Positions 1 through 5,038 of a DNA stretch of 5,038 nucleotides are shown here, piece by piece. The stretch is taken from positions 1 through 5,038 of the forward strand of contig JACCZQ010000051.1 in NCBI GenBank assembly GCA_013695905.1. Direction: 5' to 3'. The notes beneath the pieces were generated by a model. It saw only the letters and a program-made list of their open reading frames with translations. It was not told the DNA's origin and ran no database searches. The stretch is from Chthoniobacterales bacterium (lineage in GTDB: Bacteria; Verrucomicrobiota; Verrucomicrobiia; Chthoniobacterales; UBA10450). Position numbers and translations under genes: made by a program. The first letter of the stretch is position 1, and each line of letters begins with the position of its first letter.

Positions 1-12
1 AGCACAGACCCG

Positions 13-31
13 TGCGGCGCACAGCGCCGCA
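13..31. repeat. GC-rich 8-bp stem / 3-nt loop hairpin (REP-like)
   Basis: TGCGGCGC (13-20) and GCGCCGCA (24-31) are perfect reverse complements around the loop ACA, giving a strong 8-bp stem. It lies about 58 bases before the hrpB start. It could be the end of an interspersed intergenic repeat or the terminator stem of a gene off the left edge, although no T-run follows on the + strand. The stem is seen directly; membership of a repeat family is inference. Confidence 0.6.
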
Positions 32-43
32 GCTACAGGCGCG

Positions 44-81
44 TTCGATGTTGGACGCCTCGGCTTCGACGTTCGACGTTC
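44..81. repeat. degenerate TTCGACG 7-mer repeat cluster
   Basis: Two adjacent 7-mers TTCGATG and TTGGACG (44-57) are followed, after CCTCGGC, by two exact TTCGACG copies (65-78) and a partial TTC. The cluster is in phase every seven bases (44, 51, 58 for the diverged spacer, 65, 72, 79). It ends seven bases before the hrpB ATG and replaces any recognisable Shine-Dalgarno or promoter sequence. AGGCG (37-41) can also pair with CGCCT (56-60). The function is unknown; it may be an intergenic repeat or a protein-binding site. Confidence 0.5.
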
Positions 82-88
82 TGCTCCG

Positions 89-2671
89 ATGCCGCAGCCG
101 CGCGATCTTCCGATTTACGAGCTGGAGCACGAGATTATCCACTCGTTAGGCAAGCAGCCGCGACTTGTTCTGCAGGCGCCGACTGGCTCCGGGAAATCCA
201 CACAGGTGCCGCAGATGCTGCTCGAGCATGGGCTACTCGGGAACGGCGAGGTGGTGGTTCTGCAGCCGCGCAGGATTGCAGCGCGATTGCTCGCCTCACG
301 TGTGGCACAGGAACGCGGCGGACGGCTGGGTGACGAGGTTGGTTATCAGGTTCGCTTCGAGAATGTGGTGTCGAGGCGCACTCGCATCCGGTTTGTCACG
401 GAAGGCATTTTGTTGCGGCAGCTGATCGCCGACCCGGAGCTGCGGGGTGTCTCCGCGATTCTCTTCGATGAGTTTCATGAGCGGCATCTCTATGGCGACA
501 TCACGCTGGCGCGGGCGTTGCGGCTGCAGGAGACGGCGCGGCCGGACCTGAAGATCGTGGTGATGTCGGCGACGCTCGACACCGGCTCACTCGATGAATT
601 TCTGAAGCCGTGTGCGCTGCTCACCTCCAGCGGGCGGCAACATCCTGTCGCGGTTGAATATCTGCAGAAGCCGGTGCGCGCGGAGGATTATCCGATCTGG
701 GATCTCGCGGCAGATGAGCTGGTGGAGCTGGCACGCGTGACGGAGGGGGACGTGCTCGTGTTCATGCCGGGGAAATATGAAATCATGCGCACGCTTTCCG
801 CAGTGCAAGCTTCGCGGGTGAGCGGGCAGTTTGTGGCGCTGCCGTTGTACGGCGAACTGACGCCGGCGGAGCAGGATGCGGCGCTGGCGCGCTATGAGAA
901 GCGGAAGGTGATCGTCGCGACGAATGTGGCGGAAACTTCGCTCACGATCGAAGGGGTGCGGGTGGTGATCGACAGCGGGCTGGCGCGGATCGCGCGGTTT
1001 GATGCGCGGCGGGGCATCAATACGCTGCTGGTGGAGAAGATCAGCCGCGCGTCGGCGGATCAGCGGGCGGGGCGCGCGGGACGAACGGCGCCGGGGCGAT
1101 GTTTGCGGTTGTGGACGGAACGGGAACATCTGGAACGGGCGGCGCAGGAGCTGCCGGAGGTGAAACGGCTCGATCTGGCGGAGGTGGTGCTGACGCTGAA
1201 GGCTTCCGGAGTTGATGATGTGGCGGAGTTTCGCTGGCTGGAGGCGCCGGAGCCGCGGGCGCTCGCGCGGGCGGAGCAGCTCCTGGTTGATCTGGGGGCG
1301 TTGAAGGTGGCGCAAGTTTCCAACTTGCTGGAGCAGAAGAACCAAGTTGGAAACTTGGGCTACATCACGGAGCTGGGGCGGCAGATGCTGGCGTTTCCGG
1401 TGCATCCGCGATATGCGCGCATGTTACTGGCGGCGGAGGAACATCGCTGTGTGCGGGCGGTGGCGCTGATCGCGGCGGTGACGCAGGGACGTGGGTTGCT
1501 GCGGCGGGCGGAGGGGAAGCAGGCGCGGGAGGATCGCGATGACTTGTTAGGCGCCGATGATGATTCGGATTTGTTCATCCTGCTTCGTGCGTTTCGGTTT
1601 GCGGAGAAGAATAATTTCGATCCGCGGCGTTGTGCGCGGCTGTCGGTGAATGCAATCGCGGCGCGGGAGGCGGCGCAGTTGTGGGAGCAGTTCATCGCGA
1701 TCGCGCGCGATGAAGGGCTGGATGTCTCGGAGCGCGAGGCGGAGGCGGGAGCGATCCAGCGTTGTGTGCTGGCGGGGTTCCCGGACCAGGTGGCGGTGCG
1801 TCTCGACCAGGGGACGCTCCGCTGCGCGATGGTGCACGGACGCAAAGGAGTGCTGGCGCGGGAAAGTGTGGTGCATCGGGCGCCGTTGCTGGTGGCGTCG
1901 GAGGTGCGGGAGATCGAGAGCAGCGACAAGGAGCGGCAGGTGCTGCTGACGTTGGCAACGCGAATCGAAGAGGCGTGGCTGCGGGAGCTGTTTCCGGAGG
2001 CGTTTCGCGATGCGGTGGAGGTGAGCTTCGATGCGGCGGCGCGACGCGTGGTGGGACGGCGGCAGACGACGTTTCATGATCTGGTGGTGCGGAGCGAGGC
2101 GGCGGCGCCTCCGGCGGAGGAAGCGGCGGCGTTGCTGGCGCGGGAAGTTCTGGCGGGGACTCTGCAGCTGAAGCACTGGGACAACGGGGCGGAGCAGTGG
2201 CTGCTGCGGGTCCATTGTGTCGCGGGTTGGTTCCCGGAGAGGGAGATGCCGGCGATTGGCGAGGCGGAGAAGCAGCTGCTCGTGGAGCAGATTTGCAGCG
2301 GTGCGGTGAGCTACAAGGAGATCAAGGAACGACCGGTGCTGCCGGTGTTGAAGAGCTGGCTCACGTATGCGCAACAGCAGGCGGTGGAGCAGCTGGCGCC
2401 GGAGCGGATCGAGCTGCCGAATGGGCGGAAGGCGAAAATCATCTACAGCGCTTCGGCTCCGCCGGCGGTGGCGGCGCGGATTCAGGATCTTTATGGGGTG
2501 GAGCGGAATCTCTCGATCGGGCGCGGGCGGGTGCCGCTGGTGATGCAGGTGCTGGCGCCGAATCACCGGCCGATTCAGATCACGAGCGACCTGGAGGGTT
2601 TCTGGAGGGATGCTTACCCGAAGATTAAGAAGGAGTTGCAGCGGAAGTATCCGAAGCACGAGTGGCGGTGA
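89..2671 (+). CDS. hrpB: ATP-dependent helicase HrpB (DExH-box)
   Basis: This is a predicted cytoplasmic nucleic-acid-dependent ATPase/helicase of superfamily 2, 860 aa; family members are usually about 800-850 aa. Visible core motifs are Walker A APTGSGKST (30-38), DEFH (127-130), SAT (160-162), motif IV-like VLVFMPG (222-228), motif V ATNVAETSLTIEG (277-289) and motif VI QRAGRAGR (325-332). A winged-helix/HA2-like region follows (about 360-540), then the HrpB-specific C-terminus ending in the family-typical RKYPKHEW (853-859). The start ATG at 89 gives the expected N-terminus (DLPIYELE shortly before Walker A). No Shine-Dalgarno is seen, and the frame stays open to the left window edge, so a longer start cannot be excluded. 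Residues 409-423 come from a palindromic element and lie in what should be a short loop between LGAL and ITELGR. No core motif is damaged, so the protein is probably active. HrpB's cellular role is poorly defined in most bacteria. Confidence 0.96.
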   Translation: MPQPRDLPIYELEHEIIHSLGKQPRLVLQAPTGSGKSTQVPQMLLEHGLLGNGEVVVLQPRRIAARLLASRVAQERGGRLGDEVGYQVRFENVVSRRTRIRFVTEGILLRQLIADPELRGVSAILFDEFHERHLYGDITLARALRLQETARPDLKIVVMSATLDTGSLDEFLKPCALLTSSGRQHPVAVEYLQKPVRAEDYPIWDLAADELVELARVTEGDVLVFMPGKYEIMRTLSAVQASRVSGQFVALPLYGELTPAEQDAALARYEKRKVIVATNVAETSLTIEGVRVVIDSGLARIARFDARRGINTLLVEKISRASADQRAGRAGRTAPGRCLRLWTEREHLERAAQELPEVKRLDLAEVVLTLKASGVDDVAEFRWLEAPEPRALARAEQLLVDLGALKVAQVSNLLEQKNQVGNLGYITELGRQMLAFPVHPRYARMLLAAEEHRCVRAVALIAAVTQGRGLLRRAEGKQAREDRDDLLGADDDSDLFILLRAFRFAEKNNFDPRRCARLSVNAIAAREAAQLWEQFIAIARDEGLDVSEREAEAGAIQRCVLAGFPDQVAVRLDQGTLRCAMVHGRKGVLARESVVHRAPLLVASEVREIESSDKERQVLLTLATRIEEAWLRELFPEAFRDAVEVSFDAAARRVVGRRQTTFHDLVVRSEAAAPPAEEAAALLAREVLAGTLQLKHWDNGAEQWLLRVHCVAGWFPEREMPAIGEAEKQLLVEQICSGAVSYKEIKERPVLPVLKSWLTYAQQQAVEQLAPERIELPNGRKAKIIYSASAPPAVAARIQDLYGVERNLSIGRGRVPLVMQVLAPNHRPIQITSDLEGFWRDAYPKIKKELQRKYPKHEWR
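1313..1357. repeat. 45-bp palindromic element inserted in frame in hrpB
   Basis: The left arm CAAGTTTCCAACTTG (1313-1327) and right arm CAAGTTGGAAACTTG (1343-1357) are perfect 15-nt reverse complements flanking a 15-nt spacer (1328-1342). Each arm is itself a small dyad (CAAGTT/AACTTG around a 3-nt centre), so a nested structure is possible. It starts exactly on codon 409 and spans 15 whole codons, encoding QVSNL LEQKN QVGNL. Removing it joins LGALKVA to GYITELGR, which matches the usual HrpB spacing. The arms are 40% GC in a much more GC-rich gene. There is no transposase and no clear target duplication, so it is probably a small interspersed or non-autonomous repeat. Confidence 0.85.
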
Positions 2672-2703
2672 GCGGCGGGCTCCCGGGAGGGGAAAGATTA
2701 GAG

Positions 2704-2725
2704 ATTCCTCCACTTCGGTCGGAAT
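2704..2725. repeat. intergenic dyad with UUCG tetraloop
   Basis: ATTCC (2704-2708) pairs with GGAAT (2721-2725). Inside, AC (2712-2713) pairs with GT (2718-2719) around TTCG, a c(UUCG)g tetraloop. The middle has an internal mismatch (TCC opposite C), suggesting a slightly decayed copy of a more perfect dyad. It begins 32 bases after the hrpB stop. I recall similar ATTCCTC-ACTTCGGTCGGAATGA sequences as common intergenic repeats in environmental bacteria, but copy number here is unverified. No T-run follows, so it is not a typical intrinsic terminator, although it could slow transcription or protect hrpB mRNA 3' ends. Confidence 0.55.
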
Positions 2726-2760
2726 GACAGGAGAGGGGGCGGAATGAAAGAGAGGGCGGG
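2720..2760. repeat. imperfect 20-bp tandem duplication
   Basis: The first unit, CGGAATGACAGGAGAGGGGG (2720-2739), is followed directly by CGGAATGAAAGAGAGGGCGGG (2740-2760), differing by a few substitutions and a one-base length change. The first unit overlaps the right arm of the UUCG dyad, so the duplication includes part of that element. The purine-rich run has several SD-like cores but no open frame placed to use them. Confidence 0.55.
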
Positions 2761-2798
2761 TATGTAGCCCACGGTCCGCGGCATGCTTCCCGCTATCA

Positions 2799-2824
2799 GA
2801 GGAGACTCCCCTAAGCCTCTCCTC
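2799..2824 (+). promoter_or_regulatory. hairpin pairing an SD-like GAGGAGA with TCTCCTC next to the GTG start
   Basis: GAGGAGA (2799-2805) and TCTCCTC (2818-2824) are perfect 7-bp reverse complements with a 12-nt loop. The downstream arm ends two bases before the GTG start at 2827 of the pilus ATPase gene. The SD-like arm lies 21 bases from that start, too far for a normal ribosome site. The CCTCCT just before the start resembles the anti-SD end of 16S rRNA. The structure may limit translation or be incidental; regulatory function is inference. Confidence 0.35.
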
Positions 2825-2826
2825 CT

Positions 2827-4005
2827 GTGAATCCTGAAACTATTGATGCGCTGCTCGCCGCCATGGTCCAAAGCGGGCCCGGTGTGTCCGATCTGCTTTT
2901 CGCGGTCGGGAAACCGCCGATCGTGGAGGAACATGGCTCGCTGGAGGAGTTTCCGATCGACACTCCCGGTGGCGTGCTGGATCTGCCGCTGATCCAGCAG
3001 ATTTCCGCGCACCTGATGAAGGGTGAGGAGCGGCTCGTGGCCGACATGGCGCGACAGGGATCGTGCGACTGCAGCTACCAGCTGGCAAATGTGGCTCGCT
3101 TCCGGGTGAACATTTTTAAGCAAAACGGCCGTCAGGCGATCGTGATGCGGAAGCTCGCGACGAGCGTGCCGACGATCGAAGGGCTCGGGTTGGCGCCGAT
3201 CTTCAAGGAGATGGTGAAGGAGAAGAACGGCATCATCTTCGTGACCGGCTCCACCGGCAGCGGCAAAACGACGACGCTGGCCGCGATGCTGAACGAGTTG
3301 AACCGGACACAACAGATCCACATCCTGACGCTAGAAGATCCGATCGAGTTCGTGCATCCGCACCAGAAGGCGCTCTTCAATCAACGGGAGCTGGGGAAGG
3401 ATTTTCCGGATTTCGCGAGCGGCTTGCGCGCGGCGCTCCGGCAGGCGCCGAAAGCGATCCTGGTGGGCGAGATTCGCGACCGCGACACGATGGAGATCGC
3501 GATGACGGCGTCGGAGACGGGGCACGTGGTCTTCACCACGATGCACACGATCAATGCCGGGCAGACGATCAACCGCATTCTCGGGATGTTTGGCAAAGAC
3601 GAGGAGCAACAGCTGCGGCAACGGCTCGCGGATACGATGCGTTTCGTGGTCAGCCAGCGACTGGTGCAGAAGGTGGGCGGCGGGCGCATGCTCGTGAACG
3701 AGATCATGGGGAGCAGCCTGCGGACGCGAGAGACGCTGCTTTATGGGGAGAGCGAGAATCGCACTTTCCAGGAGATCATCGAGGCGGGCAGCACGATGGG
3801 CTGGCACAGCTTCGATCAGAACCTGCTCGAGGCTTACAAGAACGACCTGATCACGGATGAGACGGCGGTGATTTTCTGCGCACACAAAAACAAAATGCGG
3901 CGCGACCTCGATATGGTGAAGAAGCTGCGCCACCAGCTCTTCGACGAGCCATCGGGGCTGCGCCTGGAAGCGGATGAACCAGGGGCGACGGCGGCGTTTG
4001 GCTAG
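2827..4005 (+). CDS. PilT/PilU-family type IV pilus ATPase
   Basis: This is a predicted cytoplasmic hexameric motor ATPase of the secretion/pilus superfamily, 392 aa, which would power pilus retraction at the inner-membrane base. The N-terminal PAS-like domain carries SDLLFAVGKPP (21-31), the counterpart of the SDLHL-type motif. Motifs are Walker A GSTGSGKTT (141-149), Asp box TLEDPIEFVH (168-177), Walker B LVGEIRD (212-218, catalytic E215) and His box TGHVVFTTMHT (231-241). RQAPKAILVGEIRD is PilU-like rather than PilT-like (RQDPD...), and K209 stands where an Asp is usual. The C-terminal AIRNLIRE motif of PilT is not recognisable (SSLRTRETLLYGE, 296-308). The length also suits PilU-like paralogues. 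An in-frame TAA at 2812 makes GTG 2827 the first possible start; it begins the usual N-terminal helix, though no well-placed Shine-Dalgarno is seen. It is probably co-transcribed with the HisKA-receiver gene 39 bases downstream. Confidence 0.93.
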   Translation: MNPETIDALLAAMVQSGPGVSDLLFAVGKPPIVEEHGSLEEFPIDTPGGVLDLPLIQQISAHLMKGEERLVADMARQGSCDCSYQLANVARFRVNIFKQNGRQAIVMRKLATSVPTIEGLGLAPIFKEMVKEKNGIIFVTGSTGSGKTTTLAAMLNELNRTQQIHILTLEDPIEFVHPHQKALFNQRELGKDFPDFASGLRAALRQAPKAILVGEIRDRDTMEIAMTASETGHVVFTTMHTINAGQTINRILGMFGKDEEQQLRQRLADTMRFVVSQRLVQKVGGGRMLVNEIMGSSLRTRETLLYGESENRTFQEIIEAGSTMGWHSFDQNLLEAYKNDLITDETAVIFCAHKNKMRRDLDMVKKLRHQLFDEPSGLRLEADEPGATAAFG

Positions 4006-4008
4006 CGC

Positions 4009-4020
4009 CGAAAATTTTCG
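4009..4020. promoter_or_regulatory. 12-bp perfect palindrome CGAAAATTTTCG between the two genes
   Basis: The sequence CGAAAATTTTCG is perfectly self-complementary and lies three bases after the pilus ATPase stop and 24 bases before the next ATG. It has an eight-base A/T core in a very GC-rich setting. It could be a homodimer operator or a bent A-tract. It has no loop, so it is a poor terminator. The role is unproven. Confidence 0.3.
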
Positions 4021-4044
4021 AGGGATGGAAGCGGAAACACTCAC

Positions 4045-4737
4045 ATGAGCAACGAAACAGACACTGCGCCTCACGAGGCGCCCGCGCCGGCCGGCGGCGC
4101 TCCGGGATTCGATCCCGTCCTGCATCCGGCTTTTTGCGCGGCGCTGAACCACAAACTGCGCACGCCGCTCAACGCGATCATCGGGTTTGCGGAGCTGGCG
4201 GCGCTCCAGGCGGCAGGAAGGCAGCGGGACTCGGATCTGCAGCAGATCCTGAAGTCGGCGCGGGAGATGTTGCAGATTATCGAGAGCGATCTGGGCCAGC
4301 CGCTGCCGGTGCCGCCGAAACGTGAGGCGGCGCCAGTGACAGAGCGCACCTGCGACGTGCTCTACGTGGAGGATGACCTGGTGAATTTCACGCTCGTAGA
4401 GCGCATTCTGGAGTTTCGCCCCGGGCTCAAAATTCTCCACGCGGCGCGTGGGCAGATGGGGGTGGAGATGGCGATCTCCTGTCAACCGCGGCTGATGTTG
4501 CTCGATCTGAATTTGCCCGACATGCACGGCTCGGACGTTCTGTGTCTGATGCAGCGAAATGCGGTGACGGAGCAGATCCCGGTGGTGATCCTCAGCGCGG
4601 ACGCGACGCCGAGCCAGATCGAGCGGCTGCTCACCGCGGGCGCGAAAAATTACCTGACGAAGCCGTTCGACATCGAACCGTTCCTCGCCGTCGTGGACGA
4701 ATACGTGCCGGTAAGCTCACACCGGGCCGCGGCGTAA
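4045..4737 (+). CDS. HisKA (DHp)-receiver protein lacking a kinase ATPase domain
   Basis: A 230-aa predicted cytoplasmic signalling protein with no signal peptide or membrane segment. Residues 1-25 are Ala/Pro-rich. Residues about 28-85 match a histidine-kinase dimerization/phosphoacceptor hairpin: ALNHKLRTPLNAIIGFAE (33-50) gives the phosphoacceptor H36, and DSDLQQILKSAREMLQIIES gives the second helix. After a Pro-rich linker, about 103-222 form a receiver domain with acidic pocket E109-D110-D111, phosphoacceptor D154 in LLDLNLPD, S184, switch-type Y203 and K206 in LTKPF. The roughly 110-residue HATPase domain normally between HisKA and receiver in hybrid kinases is absent, with no N/G-box remnants. 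The residue after H36 is K rather than the usual E/D. It is therefore more likely a phosphotransfer or dimeric response-regulator protein than a self-sufficient kinase. The start is ATG 4045, with weak purine-rich GCGGAAA seven bases upstream. Its position suggests a link to pilus motility. Confidence 0.88.
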   Translation: MSNETDTAPHEAPAPAGGAPGFDPVLHPAFCAALNHKLRTPLNAIIGFAELAALQAAGRQRDSDLQQILKSAREMLQIIESDLGQPLPVPPKREAAPVTERTCDVLYVEDDLVNFTLVERILEFRPGLKILHAARGQMGVEMAISCQPRLMLLDLNLPDMHGSDVLCLMQRNAVTEQIPVVILSADATPSQIERLLTAGAKNYLTKPFDIEPFLAVVDEYVPVSSHRAAA

Positions 4738-4751
4738 CAGCGCTCGCGCTG
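4738..4751. terminator. short hairpin directly after the HisKA-receiver stop
   Basis: CAGCGC (4738-4743) and GCGCTG (4746-4751) are perfect 6-bp complements; realistically a 5-bp stem with a CTCG loop. It begins at the base after the TAA and sits in the 51-base gap between convergent genes, where a terminator is expected. There is no T-run on either side, so a Rho-independent terminator is only possible, not shown. Confidence 0.3.
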
Positions 4752-4788
4752 CTCCGCCGCTCCGGGTGAGTTCCGAATCCGCGACGCG

Positions 4789-5038
4789 CTAGATCCCGCC
4801 GCGCATGCCCCGGGCACGGTCGCGCGGACCGTAGATCCCGACCGCGCGACGCCAGGATGCTTTCAAGGCCGGGCGGGCGCGCGCCCACGGCACCACCTGG
4901 TTAGCCTCCGAAGCTTCGTAGTCCCGCTGCAACTCCGGCTCGACCTCTTCATATTCCCGGTCCGGGTACTTCCTCAGCCCTTCGTACCCGGCACGATACG
5001 CCGGCCCATATTGCTCGTAGGTGGAGTTCTCATCCGCC
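4789..5038 (-). CDS. hypothetical protein, C-terminal 82 residues (gene runs off the right edge)
   Basis: Read on the - strand, an open frame enters at 5037 and ends at the TAG complementary to 4789-4791, giving 82 codons with no start in the window. The peptide includes YEQYGPAYRAGYEG (7-20), DREYEEVEPELQRDYE (26-41) and a basic end, KASWRRAVGIYG (59-70) then RDRARG. The pattern of aromatic/acidic YxxYxPAYRxGY, an E-x-EPE-x-xRDYE helix, then a Trp-rich basic tail resembles small uncharacterised bacterial proteins I recall, sometimes near stress-response genes. No catalytic motif or membrane segment is visible, so no function is assigned. It converges on the HisKA-receiver gene. The consistent family-like pattern supports it as coding even though its start is missing. 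Confidence 0.72.
   Translation of the reverse strand, partial: ADENSTYEQYGPAYRAGYEGLRKYPDREYEEVEPELQRDYEASEANQVVPWARARPALKASWRRAVGIYGPRDRARGMRGGI

Noticed and set aside
587..1405. Open frame on the - strand opposite the hrpB core, ending in QVSNL/QVGNL peptides
   Set aside because: The peptide pair arises only because the palindromic element reads alike on both strands. The rest is antisense to conserved helicase motifs.
2680..2689. CTCCCGGGAG palindrome after the hrpB stop as a terminator
   Set aside because: It is a perfect 10-bp dyad but has no room for a loop and no T-run, and such GC palindromes are expected by chance here.
1547..2713. Long open frame on the - strand opposite the 3' half of hrpB
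   Set aside because: The translation is low-complexity Arg/Pro/His/Gln and hrpB on the + strand has the full family pattern to its C-terminus, so this is a composition artefact.
2738..2766. Promoter with TATGTA (2761-2766) as a -10 for the pilus ATPase gene
   Set aside because: The position 17 bases upstream reads as GC/purine-rich sequence with no -35 resemblance, so a promoter cannot be supported.
3331..4527. Long open frame on the - strand across the pilus ATPase and HisKA-receiver genes
   Set aside because: It is antisense to two genes with clear motifs; its Arg/His/Leu-rich translation is typical of a GC-rich shadow frame and shows no recognisable domain.
4631..4888. - strand open frame spanning the 3' end of the HisKA-receiver gene
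   Set aside because: It is Arg-rich, overlaps the receiver's conserved LTKPF region antisense, and conflicts with the better-patterned - strand frame ending at 4789.
1..5038. tRNA, rRNA, CRISPR array, transposase or defence system
   Set aside because: No cloverleaf, rRNA core, regularly spaced repeat-spacer series or transposase motif was seen. The repeats found are short dyads or tandem units only.

Overview
This 5,038-base window is GC-rich bacterial chromosome with three complete genes on the + strand, the 3' part of a fourth gene on the - strand, and several short palindromic or repeated elements. Best guess for the source is the Verrucomicrobiota, possibly an Opitutaceae-like lineage. 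That guess rests on the high GC, the gene flavour and the short dyad repeats as I remember them from that group. It is an inference, not a database result.

Layout. Bases 1-88 hold a GC-rich hairpin and a cluster of degenerate TTCGACG 7-mers directly before the first start codon. Bases 89-2671 encode HrpB, a DExH-box helicase with all core motifs and an intact C-terminus. Inside it, bases 1313-1357 form a perfect 45-base inverted-repeat element (15-nt arms, 15-nt spacer) inserted exactly in frame, adding 15 residues to a loop that is normally short. Bases 2672-2826 are intergenic, with a UUCG-loop dyad, a 20-bp imperfect tandem duplication and a hairpin next to the next start. Bases 2827-4005 encode a PilT/PilU-family ATPase of the type IV pilus. 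After a 39-base gap with a 12-bp AT-cored palindrome, bases 4045-4737 encode a protein with a histidine-kinase dimerization/phosphoacceptor (HisKA) segment joined directly to a receiver domain, without the ATP-binding kinase domain. Bases 4789-5038 are the C-terminal 82 codons of a convergent - strand gene of unknown function.

How the genes may work together. The pilus ATPase and the HisKA-receiver protein are probably co-transcribed, so the latter may be a phosphorelay input to pilus retraction or twitching; this is inferred only from adjacency. HrpB appears unrelated to them and is separated by repeat-rich sequence.

The most notable observation is the palindromic element in hrpB. It is a multiple of three long, has no stop codon in any of the six frames, and encodes a QV(S/G)NL...QV(S/G)NL peptide in both orientations. 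It resembles in principle the protein-coding palindromic elements described in Rickettsia, although the sequence is not presented here as the same family. The second is the HisKA-receiver protein, whose H-box reads HKLRTP instead of the usual HELRTP.
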